A stretch of 61,386 bases of DNA from a virus: the IMG/VR virus record IMGVR_UViG_3300017724_000002, positions 1 through 61,386 of that record; one strand, written 5' to 3'. Below are positions 49,988 to 58,238 of this stretch, in pieces (position 1 is the stretch's first letter; every line of letters starts with the position of its first letter). Under the pieces are notes generated by a model. The model was given only the letters and a program-made list of their open reading frames with translations, did no database searches and was not told the DNA's origin. The translations under genes and the position numbers were made by a program.

Positions 49988-50920
49988 TCAGTTTTTCTTT
50001 GCTTTGATTTTGAGCAAAGTCTTAACCACTGCGTCAACTGCTTTCTTCAATTCATGCTTTTTGTCGTTACTTCTAGGAATGCACTCAACAACATCGAAGT
50101 GGTCGCAGTGCATCATTTCTGCGGCTTTTTCTGCTAATTCGTAGGGCAAATTTTCTGAGCAACCCGAGCCGCTAGACCTTCGCCCGGTCAAAACCTTGCT
50201 CGCAGTACCCCGAAAGCCAAAGCCAACGGTTCTAAAAGCCCATGCACTCATGGCACTTGCCGCCTGCTCAAGATTTAGCGGCGCAGTTGCCGACTTTACC
50301 TTGATTATTGCGCAACCCGATTTATCACCGTTCACGACGGTTGAATAGGCCACTGAGTAGATTTCAACACATTGACCTTGAGCCTCAAGGATTTGCGCCG
50401 CCGCCATAGTTGCCGCCATTCTGAACATCATTATATCGGCATTAATGCCTCCTAGTGCATTGATTGGAACGAATAACCCGATAGTTTCCCGCTTGATTCT
50501 TCTCTTTCTTTTGTTTCTGAAAATATTTTCATCACCGTTGAGCAGTGCGTCGATTGAGAAGCCAATCATTTTTCGAGGTTCGGCTTGCATTTTGCGCAGT
50601 GAAACCACGATTTCAGAAGTAAAATTTTCTAAACCTTTGAATGCGTTTTTCGATACACTGCGAGCCTTTTCAGCGTCGGGTTTCCATGCTCGGCCTTGAT
50701 GTGCTTCATCAATAATATCTGAAACTGTGCCGGTTCTACCATACCATCGTTGGTTATTGCCCGGGTCATCCATAAGTACGGCGCAGTCATGCTTTTCAAT
50801 GCTTCTAACTGCGGCACTCATCGAAGGGGCAACGCCAATTTCACATATCCCGCCGGAATATTTGACCTCAGCATATACGACACCTTCGCCGTCTGTCTTT
50901 TTCTTGTTAAATTTAGCCAT
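49988..50920 (-). CDS. VWA/CobT-like partner of the MoxR-type ATPase
   Basis: 310 aa from ATG 50920, preceded by a perfect GGAGGTGA site 5 nt away. The central part GLFVPINALGGINADIMMFRM... AAQILEAQGQCVEIYSVAY resembles VWA-like proteins of phage CobS/CobT-type pairs (Rossmann-like fold with 'ALV..LE..G..VEI'). The metal-ion-dependent adhesion motif (DxSxS) is degraded. MoxR/VWA pairs remodel partner complexes with ATP. Encoded 83 nt downstream of its ATPase, so certainly co-transcribed. Confidence 0.6.
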   Translation of the reverse strand: MAKFNKKKTDGEGVVYAEVKYSGGICEIGVAPSMSAAVRSIEKHDCAVLMDDPGNNQRWYGRTGTVSDIIDEAHQGRAWKPDAEKARSVSKNAFKGLENFTSEIVVSLRKMQAEPRKMIGFSIDALLNGDENIFRNKRKRRIKRETIGLFVPINALGGINADIMMFRMAATMAAAQILEAQGQCVEIYSVAYSTVVNGDKSGCAIIKVKSATAPLNLEQAASAMSAWAFRTVGFGFRGTASKVLTGRRSSGSGCSENLPYELAEKAAEMMHCDHFDVVECIPRSNDKKHELKKAVDAVVKTLLKIKAKKN

Positions 50921-51002
50921 ATTTTTCACCTCCATAGTTTGAGATTTTGCGCCATTAGTCGGGAGTCTTTCGAGTCCGTCATTCAGTGGCGCAGTACCCC
51001 GA

Positions 51003-53222
51003 TTATGCGCCTCCTGCGACATTCAATTGGCCGTCGTATACCGACTGCGGAATCATTGCGCACTCAATTAAATCTGAGCCGTCACCCTTGCCAACTGAGA
51101 AGTGATTCGCTATACTGCGAGCCATTTCCTCATCAACAGTTTGCGCCCACCTTGCAATAATTGCGTTCAAAGTCCAACCATTGCGAGCCATTGCGAGGCC
51201 ATGACTCAAGGCACGATATGAGAACGAAACGCTAGACTGCGCCGTTAATTCGCAAACTTTTTCATATGCCTCAAACAACTGCTCAGATGATGCCGGCTCG
51301 CCGGAATCGCTACACTCAACCTCTTTTGGCGCACTTTTCAAACCACACATACCGGCCATAATACGGACACTGCGGCGATAATGAACGACGCAAGCACTGA
51401 AACGGTCAACCAATGACTTATCCTGTTTTTGCGCCGCCACATATGCCGGTGAATAACTTAGCCCGGTCGTATTTCCTGCGGCGATTATGAAGCAATTTTT
51501 ATGCATCTGATGAACCTTCCCGGTTGCCGGGTCAACAATTGACTTATTGGCTAGAACTCCGTTTAAAACGGTCATAACGGCGTTATCTCCCTTGTCTATC
51601 TCATCAACAAAAGCAAGGCCACCCTCAAGTATTGCCTTAACTAGACCCGATTTATTCCAAGTCGTTGCGCCTTGCATCATGTTGTAATTTTTGCCGCCTA
51701 GTAGTTGGCTTGCTTCCATATCAGCAAAACATATGACCTCGCCATAATTTGCGTGTTGTTTTTTGGTTATTTCCCCGGCTTCAAGTAGCATGTCGTTGAT
51801 AGTTTTGACACAGAATGACTTCCCTATCCCGGCATCACCATTGAGCCAAACGGGCAACGGATAGCCGTTATCTGTCCTTGAAGTTATGATATTATACACG
51901 GTTGGCACTTGGGGATGATATAGACCCGTAATTTTGACAGGTTTTGACTTCTTGGATTTTTGAACCATCAACGGCGCAATCGGTTGACTGCTCTCTATTT
52001 TTTCGATTAATTCATCATATTTTGCGTCGATTTTTTGGTCTGTGTGGTTGATTTGGTCGTTTAATCTCAAATAGTCATTATTGGCTCTAGGTACAACGGT
52101 TGAAGCATCGAAATGTTCAACAATTTTCCAAACAATGTTTTGAACTGCGCTCTCATCAATTTGAGCATTTGCGCCGCCTAAATTTCCATCAAGTAAATCA
52201 ACAATTTGCGCCGCAATGACCTCTTTTGACTTTGGCTCATGCTTCAAATTATGTGTTGATTTTGTGCCGTTCAAGTCAATAGTCAACTTTTTGGTTGGTT
52301 CTTTTGTCGGTTCTGATGTTCTCAATTTCATTTTTGGATGGTACGCAGTCTGCGTTTTAGGTGGGGTTGGAACTGTCGTTGGTACTGTCGGCACTGTCTG
52401 AGAATTTCCGCCTAGAATTTCATTGATATAGTAGGCATTTTCAACGGCGCAACCGTAGCAGTGCGGCTTATTTTGTGCATAGTTTGGAGATGGTAGCATG
52501 ACCTTATACTCGCCTGTTTGAATTTCACAATGACAGTCAACGCAAGAAGTTGAGTTTTTGGAGTGCTTTCTTGCTCTCCATGCCCCTTTTACATTGCGGC
52601 CAAACTGCTCATACTCGACGGGCATTTTAGACCTAGCCATCAGACCAACGCCAAACAGACCACTGCTCAACAATTTAGGCATAAATAGCCATGCAATACC
52701 AAAAGAAAGTATCACAATACTCACGCTAAACACAACACTGCGAGCCAATAGCCAAACTTCCCCGGGAGGATTTTCTGATAAATAGCCTTCATCAATGTTA
52801 CAATCAGCGCATAGACCGTTATCAAATAGCGGCTCAGTGGTGCTTTCAACCACTAGACAGACCGGGCAAATATCCCAATCTTCAACCTCTTTAACCTCAG
52901 ATAGCGGCGCAGTGTCCGTTTTAGGTTGGTTTACTAGAGAAGAAAAGAATCTTCTCAAGAGTGCGCCCCTAAGATTTTGTCGCTTTGAGGCTAATTCTAA
53001 ACGGTGGACTGCTCGCTTAAACGAGTGTCTAGTAGGTAGCATTTGAGATGGTGTGATTATCAGACCATCGGCGGCGCAGTTTGTTGTTTCATATTCGGAT
53101 GACTCAGCGTTAGAGTCCTTGCTTATCATTTCATAGTCAACGGCGCAGGGTGCTAAAAAGACCACTGCGACCATCAACAACGCATTTATTATGCTTGTTT
53201 TAGTTTGCATTTTGCTCACCAT
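51003..53222 (-). CDS. Membrane-anchored MoxR/CobS-type AAA+ ATPase
   Basis: 739 aa from the leaderless ATG 53222. N-terminal signal-anchor (residues 5-27, ending PCAVDYE), a zinc-ribbon (CPVC...CADC, about 117-139), a second membrane segment (156-184), another Cys group (CVDCHC...HCYGC, 226-258), a Thr/Pro linker (272-284), then the AAA+ domain with Walker A GDAGIGKSF (about 460), Walker B GLAFVDEID (about 537), sensor FIIAAGNTTG and arginine finger VDRFSAC. The core is that of MoxR/CobS proteins, normally soluble; the membrane-spanning, zinc-bearing N terminus is unusual. Repeat-like motifs lie inside the gene. Confidence 0.75.
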   Translation of the reverse strand: MVSKMQTKTSIINALLMVAVVFLAPCAVDYEMISKDSNAESSEYETTNCAADGLIITPSQMLPTRHSFKRAVHRLELASKRQNLRGALLRRFFSSLVNQPKTDTAPLSEVKEVEDWDICPVCLVVESTTEPLFDNGLCADCNIDEGYLSENPPGEVWLLARSVVFSVSIVILSFGIAWLFMPKLLSSGLFGVGLMARSKMPVEYEQFGRNVKGAWRARKHSKNSTSCVDCHCEIQTGEYKVMLPSPNYAQNKPHCYGCAVENAYYINEILGGNSQTVPTVPTTVPTPPKTQTAYHPKMKLRTSEPTKEPTKKLTIDLNGTKSTHNLKHEPKSKEVIAAQIVDLLDGNLGGANAQIDESAVQNIVWKIVEHFDASTVVPRANNDYLRLNDQINHTDQKIDAKYDELIEKIESSQPIAPLMVQKSKKSKPVKITGLYHPQVPTVYNIITSRTDNGYPLPVWLNGDAGIGKSFCVKTINDMLLEAGEITKKQHANYGEVICFADMEASQLLGGKNYNMMQGATTWNKSGLVKAILEGGLAFVDEIDKGDNAVMTVLNGVLANKSIVDPATGKVHQMHKNCFIIAAGNTTGLSYSPAYVAAQKQDKSLVDRFSACVVHYRRSVRIMAGMCGLKSAPKEVECSDSGEPASSEQLFEAYEKVCELTAQSSVSFSYRALSHGLAMARNGWTLNAIIARWAQTVDEEMARSIANHFSVGKGDGSDLIECAMIPQSVYDGQLNVAGGA

Positions 53223-53242
53223 TCTGTCGTTAGTCCTTAGAG

Positions 53243-53250
53243 GATATAAA
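53243..53250 (-). promoter_or_regulatory. TATA box of the AAA+/VWA cassette
   Basis: GGGGTTTATATCC on the minus strand, centred 24.5 nt before ATG 53222. It decides the start against the longer open frame that begins at 53291. Confidence 0.7.
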
Positions 53251-53270
53251 CCCCAAACATCAGACCAAAA

Positions 53271-54798
53271 AACCGTTGTACTGAAAGCCAATAGGCTCGC
53301 AGTGTGCCTTGAGTCAAAGAGGGGTTTGATTGATATACTAAACCTTGACGCACCCCGGTTTTGATTTTCACTCAGCGCAGTTTCAAAACAGGCTTGCAGT
53401 ACATCGTTTATGGCTCAGTACGGCGTTTTGAAAAATGAAAAATCAAAATCAGCGCAGTTTGAAAATTAATAGCGGCGCAGTCTATCATTTAGAAATTGCG
53501 CAGGCTTTCAGTATAACGGTTTAGTCGAGCAGGCTTTCAGTCTATCGTTTAGGTTAATGCGCCGATTTCAAACAGGCTTTCAGTATAGCGTTTTTCTCTT
53601 ATAGATTCTGAAAATGGTCGGGTTGAAGACCGGACACTAAAACGACCAAAATAGGCTCTCAGTCTATCATTTAGAGTCAACGACGCAGAATTATTAATTG
53701 GCTCGCAGTCTATCGTTTAGGGATTTCGGCAATTCCCCGGGTTTCTAAACGGCGCACTGCTAAGGTGTAGTTTTTGCACCGATGGTAAAATAGCGGCGCA
53801 GTCTATCGTTTAGGGTGTTTTATCTGATTCCAAAGTGATTTGCAAAACTCCCGAAACCGGAAATTGACGGCGTAGGCTCTCAGTCTATCGGTTTCAATCG
53901 GTAAAGGGGCAACGGCGCACTATTGAACCATTGGTTAACTAGCGGCGACATAGCCAAAATGGCCGCAGGCTCTCAGTATATCGTTTATGTCCGGTCAAAA
54001 CAGGCCGACATGGGGCTTTCGGTCTAGCAGTCTATCGTTTAGACGCAGTGCATCGTTTAGGGTTTGCTCAGAACCCCCCCTCCGCTTCGCAGTCTATCGT
54101 TTAGAGAGGGAAATTTTGACCCATTTACCGGAAAACGGCAATTCAAAATAAAAACGCAGTACAACGGTTTTAACTTTTGAAATAGAAAACTGAGCAAAAC
54201 GATGATGCAGGAAGGCGAGATATGAACACTGCGAGCCTGTTTTTTGGCGCAAAATTACCTCAAACAAAATTAAAACCGTTGCACTGAAAAAGTCAGAAAA
54301 GCCTCATTTCATCCATTTTGCTCAATTTCCATAAATGCGCAGTTTGAAACCGTAAAACGGTAAATATGGTATTCTTATTTCAATTAATATGTTCACAAAC
54401 CGGAAAGGGTGGGGCGCAGTCTATCGGTTTTCAATCCCCGGGAGTCAATTGTCTGATGTTTGATAATTGGAAAAATGCGACGCAGTACAACGGTTATGGG
54501 GTGGGTAGGCTCTCAGTGATGCGTTTTTGGTTTTTGCTCAAAATGTCTAACAATAGCAAATAAGAGCAAATTTCCATCTGAAACAAGTCCGACGCACACC
54601 GTTTAACCTCAGTGGATTTTATTTCAATTTGCGCAGAAAAATGAAAGACAGGCTCTCAGTGTGTCGTTTTTGATTAGTTTTTGGCTCAATTTTTAGTGTC
54701 GATATGCTCAAAATATCAGAAAATCGTTATTAATTATTAATTTTTGATTTATTTTGACTTCTCAGATGAGCAAAACAGGCTCTCAGTGCATCGTTTAG
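53271..54798. repeat. Array of about twenty 21-bp repeats (candidate origin or regulatory array)
   Basis: Consensus GGCTCTCAGT followed by STATCGTTTAG. Good direct copies begin at 53391, 53474, 53503, 53532, 53575, 53654, 53700, 53795, 53875, 53968, 54027, 54044, 54085, 54154, 54413, 54480, 54508, 54651 and 54778; inverse copies are at 53271-53289, 54225-54237 and 54273-54289. Spacing is irregular (17 to about 170 bp) and sequences differ between copies, so this is not a CRISPR array. The region has no convincing gene. Most copies share one orientation. It lies between the AAA+/VWA cassette and the terminase operon. Confidence 0.75.
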
Positions 54799-54913
54799 GA
54801 AAATCAAACGGCGCAAAAAAATATGCTCTAAAATGCGCCAAAAACTGCGCATACTGGCGGCGGCTTACACGCCAACCACCGCAAAAAATTAGCCGTATTT
54901 TTCTGAAATTGGG

Positions 54914-54921
54914 CTTATAAA
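54914..54921 (-). promoter_or_regulatory. Orphan TATA box firing into the repeat array
   Basis: GGTTTATAAGCCC on the minus strand just beyond the terminase stop, predicted start near 54891. No start codon follows; the RNA would enter the array and includes a GCGGTGGTTGGCG..GCCGCC stem. A non-coding RNA or a replication primer is possible. Confidence 0.45.
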
Positions 54922-54922
54922 C

Positions 54923-56413
54923 CTAAAAAAACGGTACAAACCTTTTATTTCTTGAAATTCTTTTTGTTTTTTTGCCAGCAGACCACTTTGACGCATCTAA
55001 TGACCCTCCTATGACTGCTAAACCAGTGTTTTGTGACGACTTTACTTGGTCTATGGCGTGTGCAAGAGCCATTACGGTATCATTATGCTTGCCTTTGTCC
55101 GTTATATCGCCGTTTTTCCATACATGCGACTCTAACTCGTCAAGTAGTATGCTCATAACACGCCTTGTTTCGTCATTTCCGTATGGTATAATGACTTTTT
55201 CTTGTTCAAACCATACTCTAAGGCGATTTAGCAAGCCTTGCTTGAGTGTTTTATTAGATACCTTGCTCATTTTAAGATTTAGAGTAAGACCCTTTTGGTT
55301 AATAAGTGATTGATACAAAGACTGAAAACCTGCGCTTTCAAATGCAAATACTGGGTGCTTGTATGCGTCATCGAAGTCTTTAATCACTTTAATTTGTTTG
55401 GCAGGAGGGAAATCGTTGCGTCGCCACAAATTGACTATGTGAACATTGCCATCTTTGTCTTGTCTAACTACAATTGCAACGGTATAGTCTTGTCCGATAC
55501 CATGTGAAGGGTCAAAACCTACAATATAGTCGCCTTCATGCAATTTTTGCTTTTGCAATATTCTATCCATGTCAAGATTTTTACGAGTAAGTGTTTGTGG
55601 GAATACTGCGCTATCATCATCGACAACCATACAAAGATACTCTTGCGCAAATGCTAACTCGCCAATAGCCTCTCTTTGTTCAAGTAAAAACTCAAGAGGT
55701 CGTTCATCAGCCCAAAGACAGACAGGTTTAATGTCGGGGTCATTGCGCCATTCATCATAGTTAACAATTGCACCTTTTTGCCATGTTTCCCATGCGTCAT
55801 TACCTAACATTTCAGTATGATAAAGGTCATTCATGCTCATAGGTGTGCCAACACAAAACAAACTGGTTTTAGGTGATAGCATAGGGGTAAGTTTTTTTCT
55901 GAACCACTGCTGATATACTTCATAGGACATATCATTTTGGTCGTCAATAATGTCATCAAGAGCAATTGCGGCGGGGTGTTCACCACGAATACCCGAACCA
56001 ACCGATGTAGCCTTAATCCATGCACCATTTGTTAGACGAAGTTCAAATCTGTTACCTTTTGTTAAATCAACCTTTTTAGATAATTCGGGGTGTCTTTTAA
56101 GGTCTTGGCGTATTTCTTCTAAACGATTCATAGCAAGGTCTTTATTTGCTGAAAATAACCAAATAGTAAAAGGTTTGCCACGCCACTTTTCAAAAAGTAA
56201 CATATGTAATAACTTTACACGAAGCGTTGTGGACTTAGAATGGTCACGGGGCGCAATAATACAAACACGGTGAACCTGCTTTCCTTTATTGTTTCCATAT
56301 AAGTCAAGCCATGTTTGAATATGGTCGCCCCATTTATACCCAAGCCATTCATAAAAATGGCGTATGTCATATCTGCTACGCTCAAGATGAAAGGTTGTCA
56401 TTAAACGAACCAT
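54923..56413 (-). CDS. terL: Terminase large subunit (packaging ATPase and nuclease)
   Basis: About 496 aa. ATPase: CIIAPRDHSKSTTL (51-64) as Walker A, IALDDIIDD (150-158) as Walker B with following acidic residues, and GTPMS as the coupling motif (189-193). Nuclease: VGFDPSHGIGQD (298-309), AFESAG (357-362) and HNDTVMALAHA (443-453). It cuts and pumps DNA into the prohead through the portal. The P-loop lacks the usual Gly before Lys. ATG 56413 with GGAG 8 nt upstream is preferred to the frame limit 56464. The TTTTTTTAG at its end may also help termination. Confidence 0.9.
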   Translation of the reverse strand: MVRLMTTFHLERSRYDIRHFYEWLGYKWGDHIQTWLDLYGNNKGKQVHRVCIIAPRDHSKSTTLRVKLLHMLLFEKWRGKPFTIWLFSANKDLAMNRLEEIRQDLKRHPELSKKVDLTKGNRFELRLTNGAWIKATSVGSGIRGEHPAAIALDDIIDDQNDMSYEVYQQWFRKKLTPMLSPKTSLFCVGTPMSMNDLYHTEMLGNDAWETWQKGAIVNYDEWRNDPDIKPVCLWADERPLEFLLEQREAIGELAFAQEYLCMVVDDDSAVFPQTLTRKNLDMDRILQKQKLHEGDYIVGFDPSHGIGQDYTVAIVVRQDKDGNVHIVNLWRRNDFPPAKQIKVIKDFDDAYKHPVFAFESAGFQSLYQSLINQKGLTLNLKMSKVSNKTLKQGLLNRLRVWFEQEKVIIPYGNDETRRVMSILLDELESHVWKNGDITDKGKHNDTVMALAHAIDQVKSSQNTGLAVIGGSLDASKWSAGKKTKRISRNKRFVPFF

Positions 56414-56600
56414 CGTCACCACTCCTGTTAAAAATCGGGAAGCCGCAGTATTCAGCCAAAGCATACGCTAGCGACTCAACCTCGCTTCTTTCAAGCATTA
56501 TACCAACAACCATTTCTTCTGCAAACAAATTAAATGCAATATAATCCTCGCCCATATCGGCAATACGCAATTGTTTGTCGGGGCTAATCCATATGGGCAT
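56382..56600 (-). CDS. Small protein between phosphoesterase and terminase
   Basis: 72 aa, beta-rich with an acidic tail (SGDDGSFNDNLSS). Overlaps both neighbours, with GGAAGG before ATG 56600. Its position would suit a terminase helper but it has no small-terminase features. Confidence 0.5.
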   Translation of the reverse strand: MPIWISPDKQLRIADMGEDYIAFNLFAEEMVVGIMLERSEVESLAYALAEYCGFPIFNRSGDDGSFNDNLSS

Positions 56601-57810
56601 CTGCTTTCCTTCCATTTAGTGTGTTTAATAATCTTAGTCCATGTCGAAGGTCTGTAAATGCCTGTATATCTCTTGTTTCTGAATCAAGAATAACCATAGG
56701 TGATGTTGGGCGTTCTCTTGGAAATCCGCACATTTCACCAAAACTGTCAATAGTCTTATATGCGCCGGGTCTTATTGCATAACGCTCGACTGCATGACGA
56801 GTAAATGGAACAACAGACGGTGTATGGTGGTGTCCTATAACTCCAATATCGAAATCACACTCTCCGTCATCCCACATTTTCTTAATTACACGGCTTGGGT
56901 CAAGGTTTGAATTGCCTCTTCGCTTGTGTCGAATACTAAGGTGATAAGGAACATCGCCGTGAATAACTTTGAGGTTTAACTCATACGGATGATACAAAAC
57001 TCCCCTGTCTTGAGCAAGACGCTTTAGTGGGTCATAATCTGTTGCACCGGCAGTCCAAAGGTCGTGATTACCTGCAACAATAGCCATAAGTGATGTTGGA
57101 GTCATGTTAATGTAGTGTTCACATAACTGCCACTGGATAGAAGGCGGAATTGGTGCTTTCATTGCAGGTCGTGGCTTGTCAATCATAAAGTTATCAATGT
57201 AGTCGCCTGCGTGTATAACATAACAATCGGGGTGTCCTTCAATTACTTCTGTGTCACGGCGTAGTCTTTCATGGTCGCAAAAAGGATTACCTATGTGTTG
57301 GTCACTTTGAAATGCAATTCCAATGTATCGTTGCTTAGACTTCATGTGAAAAACTGCCCAACGAGCATCTTCATTTGCAAGAATTGCCGCTTTTGAGCGT
57401 TCTTCTATAACATTCCATAGATTTTCACCTGTCGATGCAGACTTTTTCAAATGTTCAACAATAAAATGCGGTGTTTCTGTTTGTTTGACTGCTTTACGCT
57501 CATACGCACGCCTAACTCTATTATCCCAACCAGTCTTTGATATTTCGGGAAAACGCTTTGCCATAATCATTGCTAACTGATTCATGTTGCCGTCAAACTC
57601 CATTGGTATTTCTGCATTGTAGTCAACCACTTCAATACTTGGAAAAATGTCGGGTTCATGTTGTTTTAACATACGCAAACGCCAACGGTGCGATTCTGCT
57701 TCTATTTCGGGCATAATATTCGCCATGTGTCTTGAAAACTTAGCCATATTACCATCATAATGTTCTATCTCTTTTCGGACTGTATTAGTATAGTCGTCAT
57801 CACTGCTCAT
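56584..57810 (-). CDS. Metallophosphoesterase with two N-terminal HTH-like repeats
   Basis: 408 aa. Catalytic motifs QSDQHIGN (168-175), HAGDYIDN (200-207), AGNHDLW (246-252), and IGHHHTP: the standard calcineurin-like set. Residues 18-47 (YDGNMAKFSRHMANIMPEI..) and 72-101 (FDGNMNQLAMIMAKRFPEI..) are two related helix-turn-helix-like segments, a probable internal duplication that may bind DNA. Neighbouring terminase suggests a packaging or DNA-processing role. Start is leaderless from the TTTAAGTG box. Confidence 0.8.
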   Translation of the reverse strand: MSSDDDYTNTVRKEIEHYDGNMAKFSRHMANIMPEIEAESHRWRLRMLKQHEPDIFPSIEVVDYNAEIPMEFDGNMNQLAMIMAKRFPEISKTGWDNRVRRAYERKAVKQTETPHFIVEHLKKSASTGENLWNVIEERSKAAILANEDARWAVFHMKSKQRYIGIAFQSDQHIGNPFCDHERLRRDTEVIEGHPDCYVIHAGDYIDNFMIDKPRPAMKAPIPPSIQWQLCEHYINMTPTSLMAIVAGNHDLWTAGATDYDPLKRLAQDRGVLYHPYELNLKVIHGDVPYHLSIRHKRRGNSNLDPSRVIKKMWDDGECDFDIGVIGHHHTPSVVPFTRHAVERYAIRPGAYKTIDSFGEMCGFPRERPTSPMVILDSETRDIQAFTDLRHGLRLLNTLNGRKADAHMD

Positions 57811-57832
57811 GTTCTGTCCTTGTTTATATTAA

Positions 57833-57840
57833 CACTTAAA
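57833..57840 (-). promoter_or_regulatory. TATA box of phosphoesterase/terminase operon
   Basis: TTTAAGTG on the minus strand (preceded by GCC), centred 26.5 nt before ATG 57810, predicting a leaderless mRNA. Confidence 0.55.
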
Positions 57841-57891
57841 GGCTTGCTTTAATTAATTCTTTTTACCACATAGAAAGAAATAGGAAAAAAT

Positions 57892-57911
57892 AAATCGTTG
57901 CACTAAAAGCC
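57892..57911 (-). repeat. Outlying copy of the 21-bp repeat, inverse orientation
   Basis: Reads GGCTTTTAGTGCAACGATTTA on the minus strand (20-21 bases), a recognisable copy of the array element. It lies next to the conserved 27-nt element. Confidence 0.5.
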
Positions 57912-57972
57912 TAATGTGTTAATTCTTTTATTTGTTCTTATATGTTTAGAATAAAAGGCGCATTATTCTGTA

Positions 57973-57999
57973 AGAATAATTTTTACATACCTTAAGAGG
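57973..57999. promoter_or_regulatory. 27-nt conserved element, copy 2
   Basis: AGAATAATTTTTACATAC then CTTAAGAGG; inverse complement of the 41050-41076 copy with two mismatches. Immediately upstream, ATTATTCT-GTA-AGAATAAT (57962-57980) forms an 8-bp stem. It occupies the gap between the 58030-58161 gene and the phosphoesterase promoter. Confidence 0.55.
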
Positions 58000-58029
58000 A
58001 AATAAAACAATAAAGGGAAATCGTGATAC

Positions 58030-58161
58030 TCAAGCCCATTTATTCTTTCTTAATTTTTTCTTTCGCCTTGAAAGAATAAACCAACCAACCAAAATCCACC
58101 ATATTACTTCAATAACTATCAAAGCAATGCCACCCTTTGTTATAATCTCCGCAATATCCAT
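58030..58161 (-). CDS. Small membrane protein (43 aa)
   Basis: Encodes one membrane segment (GIALIVIEVIWWILVGWFIL) and a basic tail SRRKKKLRKNKWA. AATAAAAA at 58185-58192 is about 27 nt before its ATG, as in the leaderless genes. It is divergently oriented to the portal gene. Type II-like topology; function unknown. Confidence 0.45.
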   Translation of the reverse strand: MDIAEIITKGGIALIVIEVIWWILVGWFILSRRKKKLRKNKWA

Positions 58162-58184
58162 AAATCATACAGTCCTTGTCTGAC

Positions 58185-58192
58185 TTTTTATT
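58185..58192 (-). promoter_or_regulatory. Candidate TATA box for the 43-aa membrane gene
   Basis: AATAAAAA on the minus strand centred about 27 nt before ATG 58161. It lies back to back with the portal promoter. Confidence 0.35.
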
Positions 58193-58198
58193 GTTTTT

Positions 58199-58218
58199 CG
58201 GGCATACCTTGATAAAGC
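58199..58218 (+). promoter_or_regulatory. Late promoter of the portal gene
   Basis: GGGCATACCTTGATAAAGC shares GGGCA, CCTT and ATAAAGC with the tail-tube promoter. GATAAAGC (58211-58218) is centred 24.5 nt before ATG 58239, predicting a leaderless transcript. Confidence 0.6.
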
Positions 58219-58238
58219 AAGCATTCATAACACACAAC

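Noticed and set aside
54366-54563. A 65-aa open frame on the plus strand
   Set aside because: It lies inside the repeat array, has no ribosome site or promoter and its sequence includes repeat copies; most likely chance.
53271-54798. CRISPR array reading of the repeat region
   Set aside because: Spacing varies widely, copies differ in sequence, some are inverted, and no cas adaptation or effector genes are present; the nearby Cas4-like gene belongs to the replication block.
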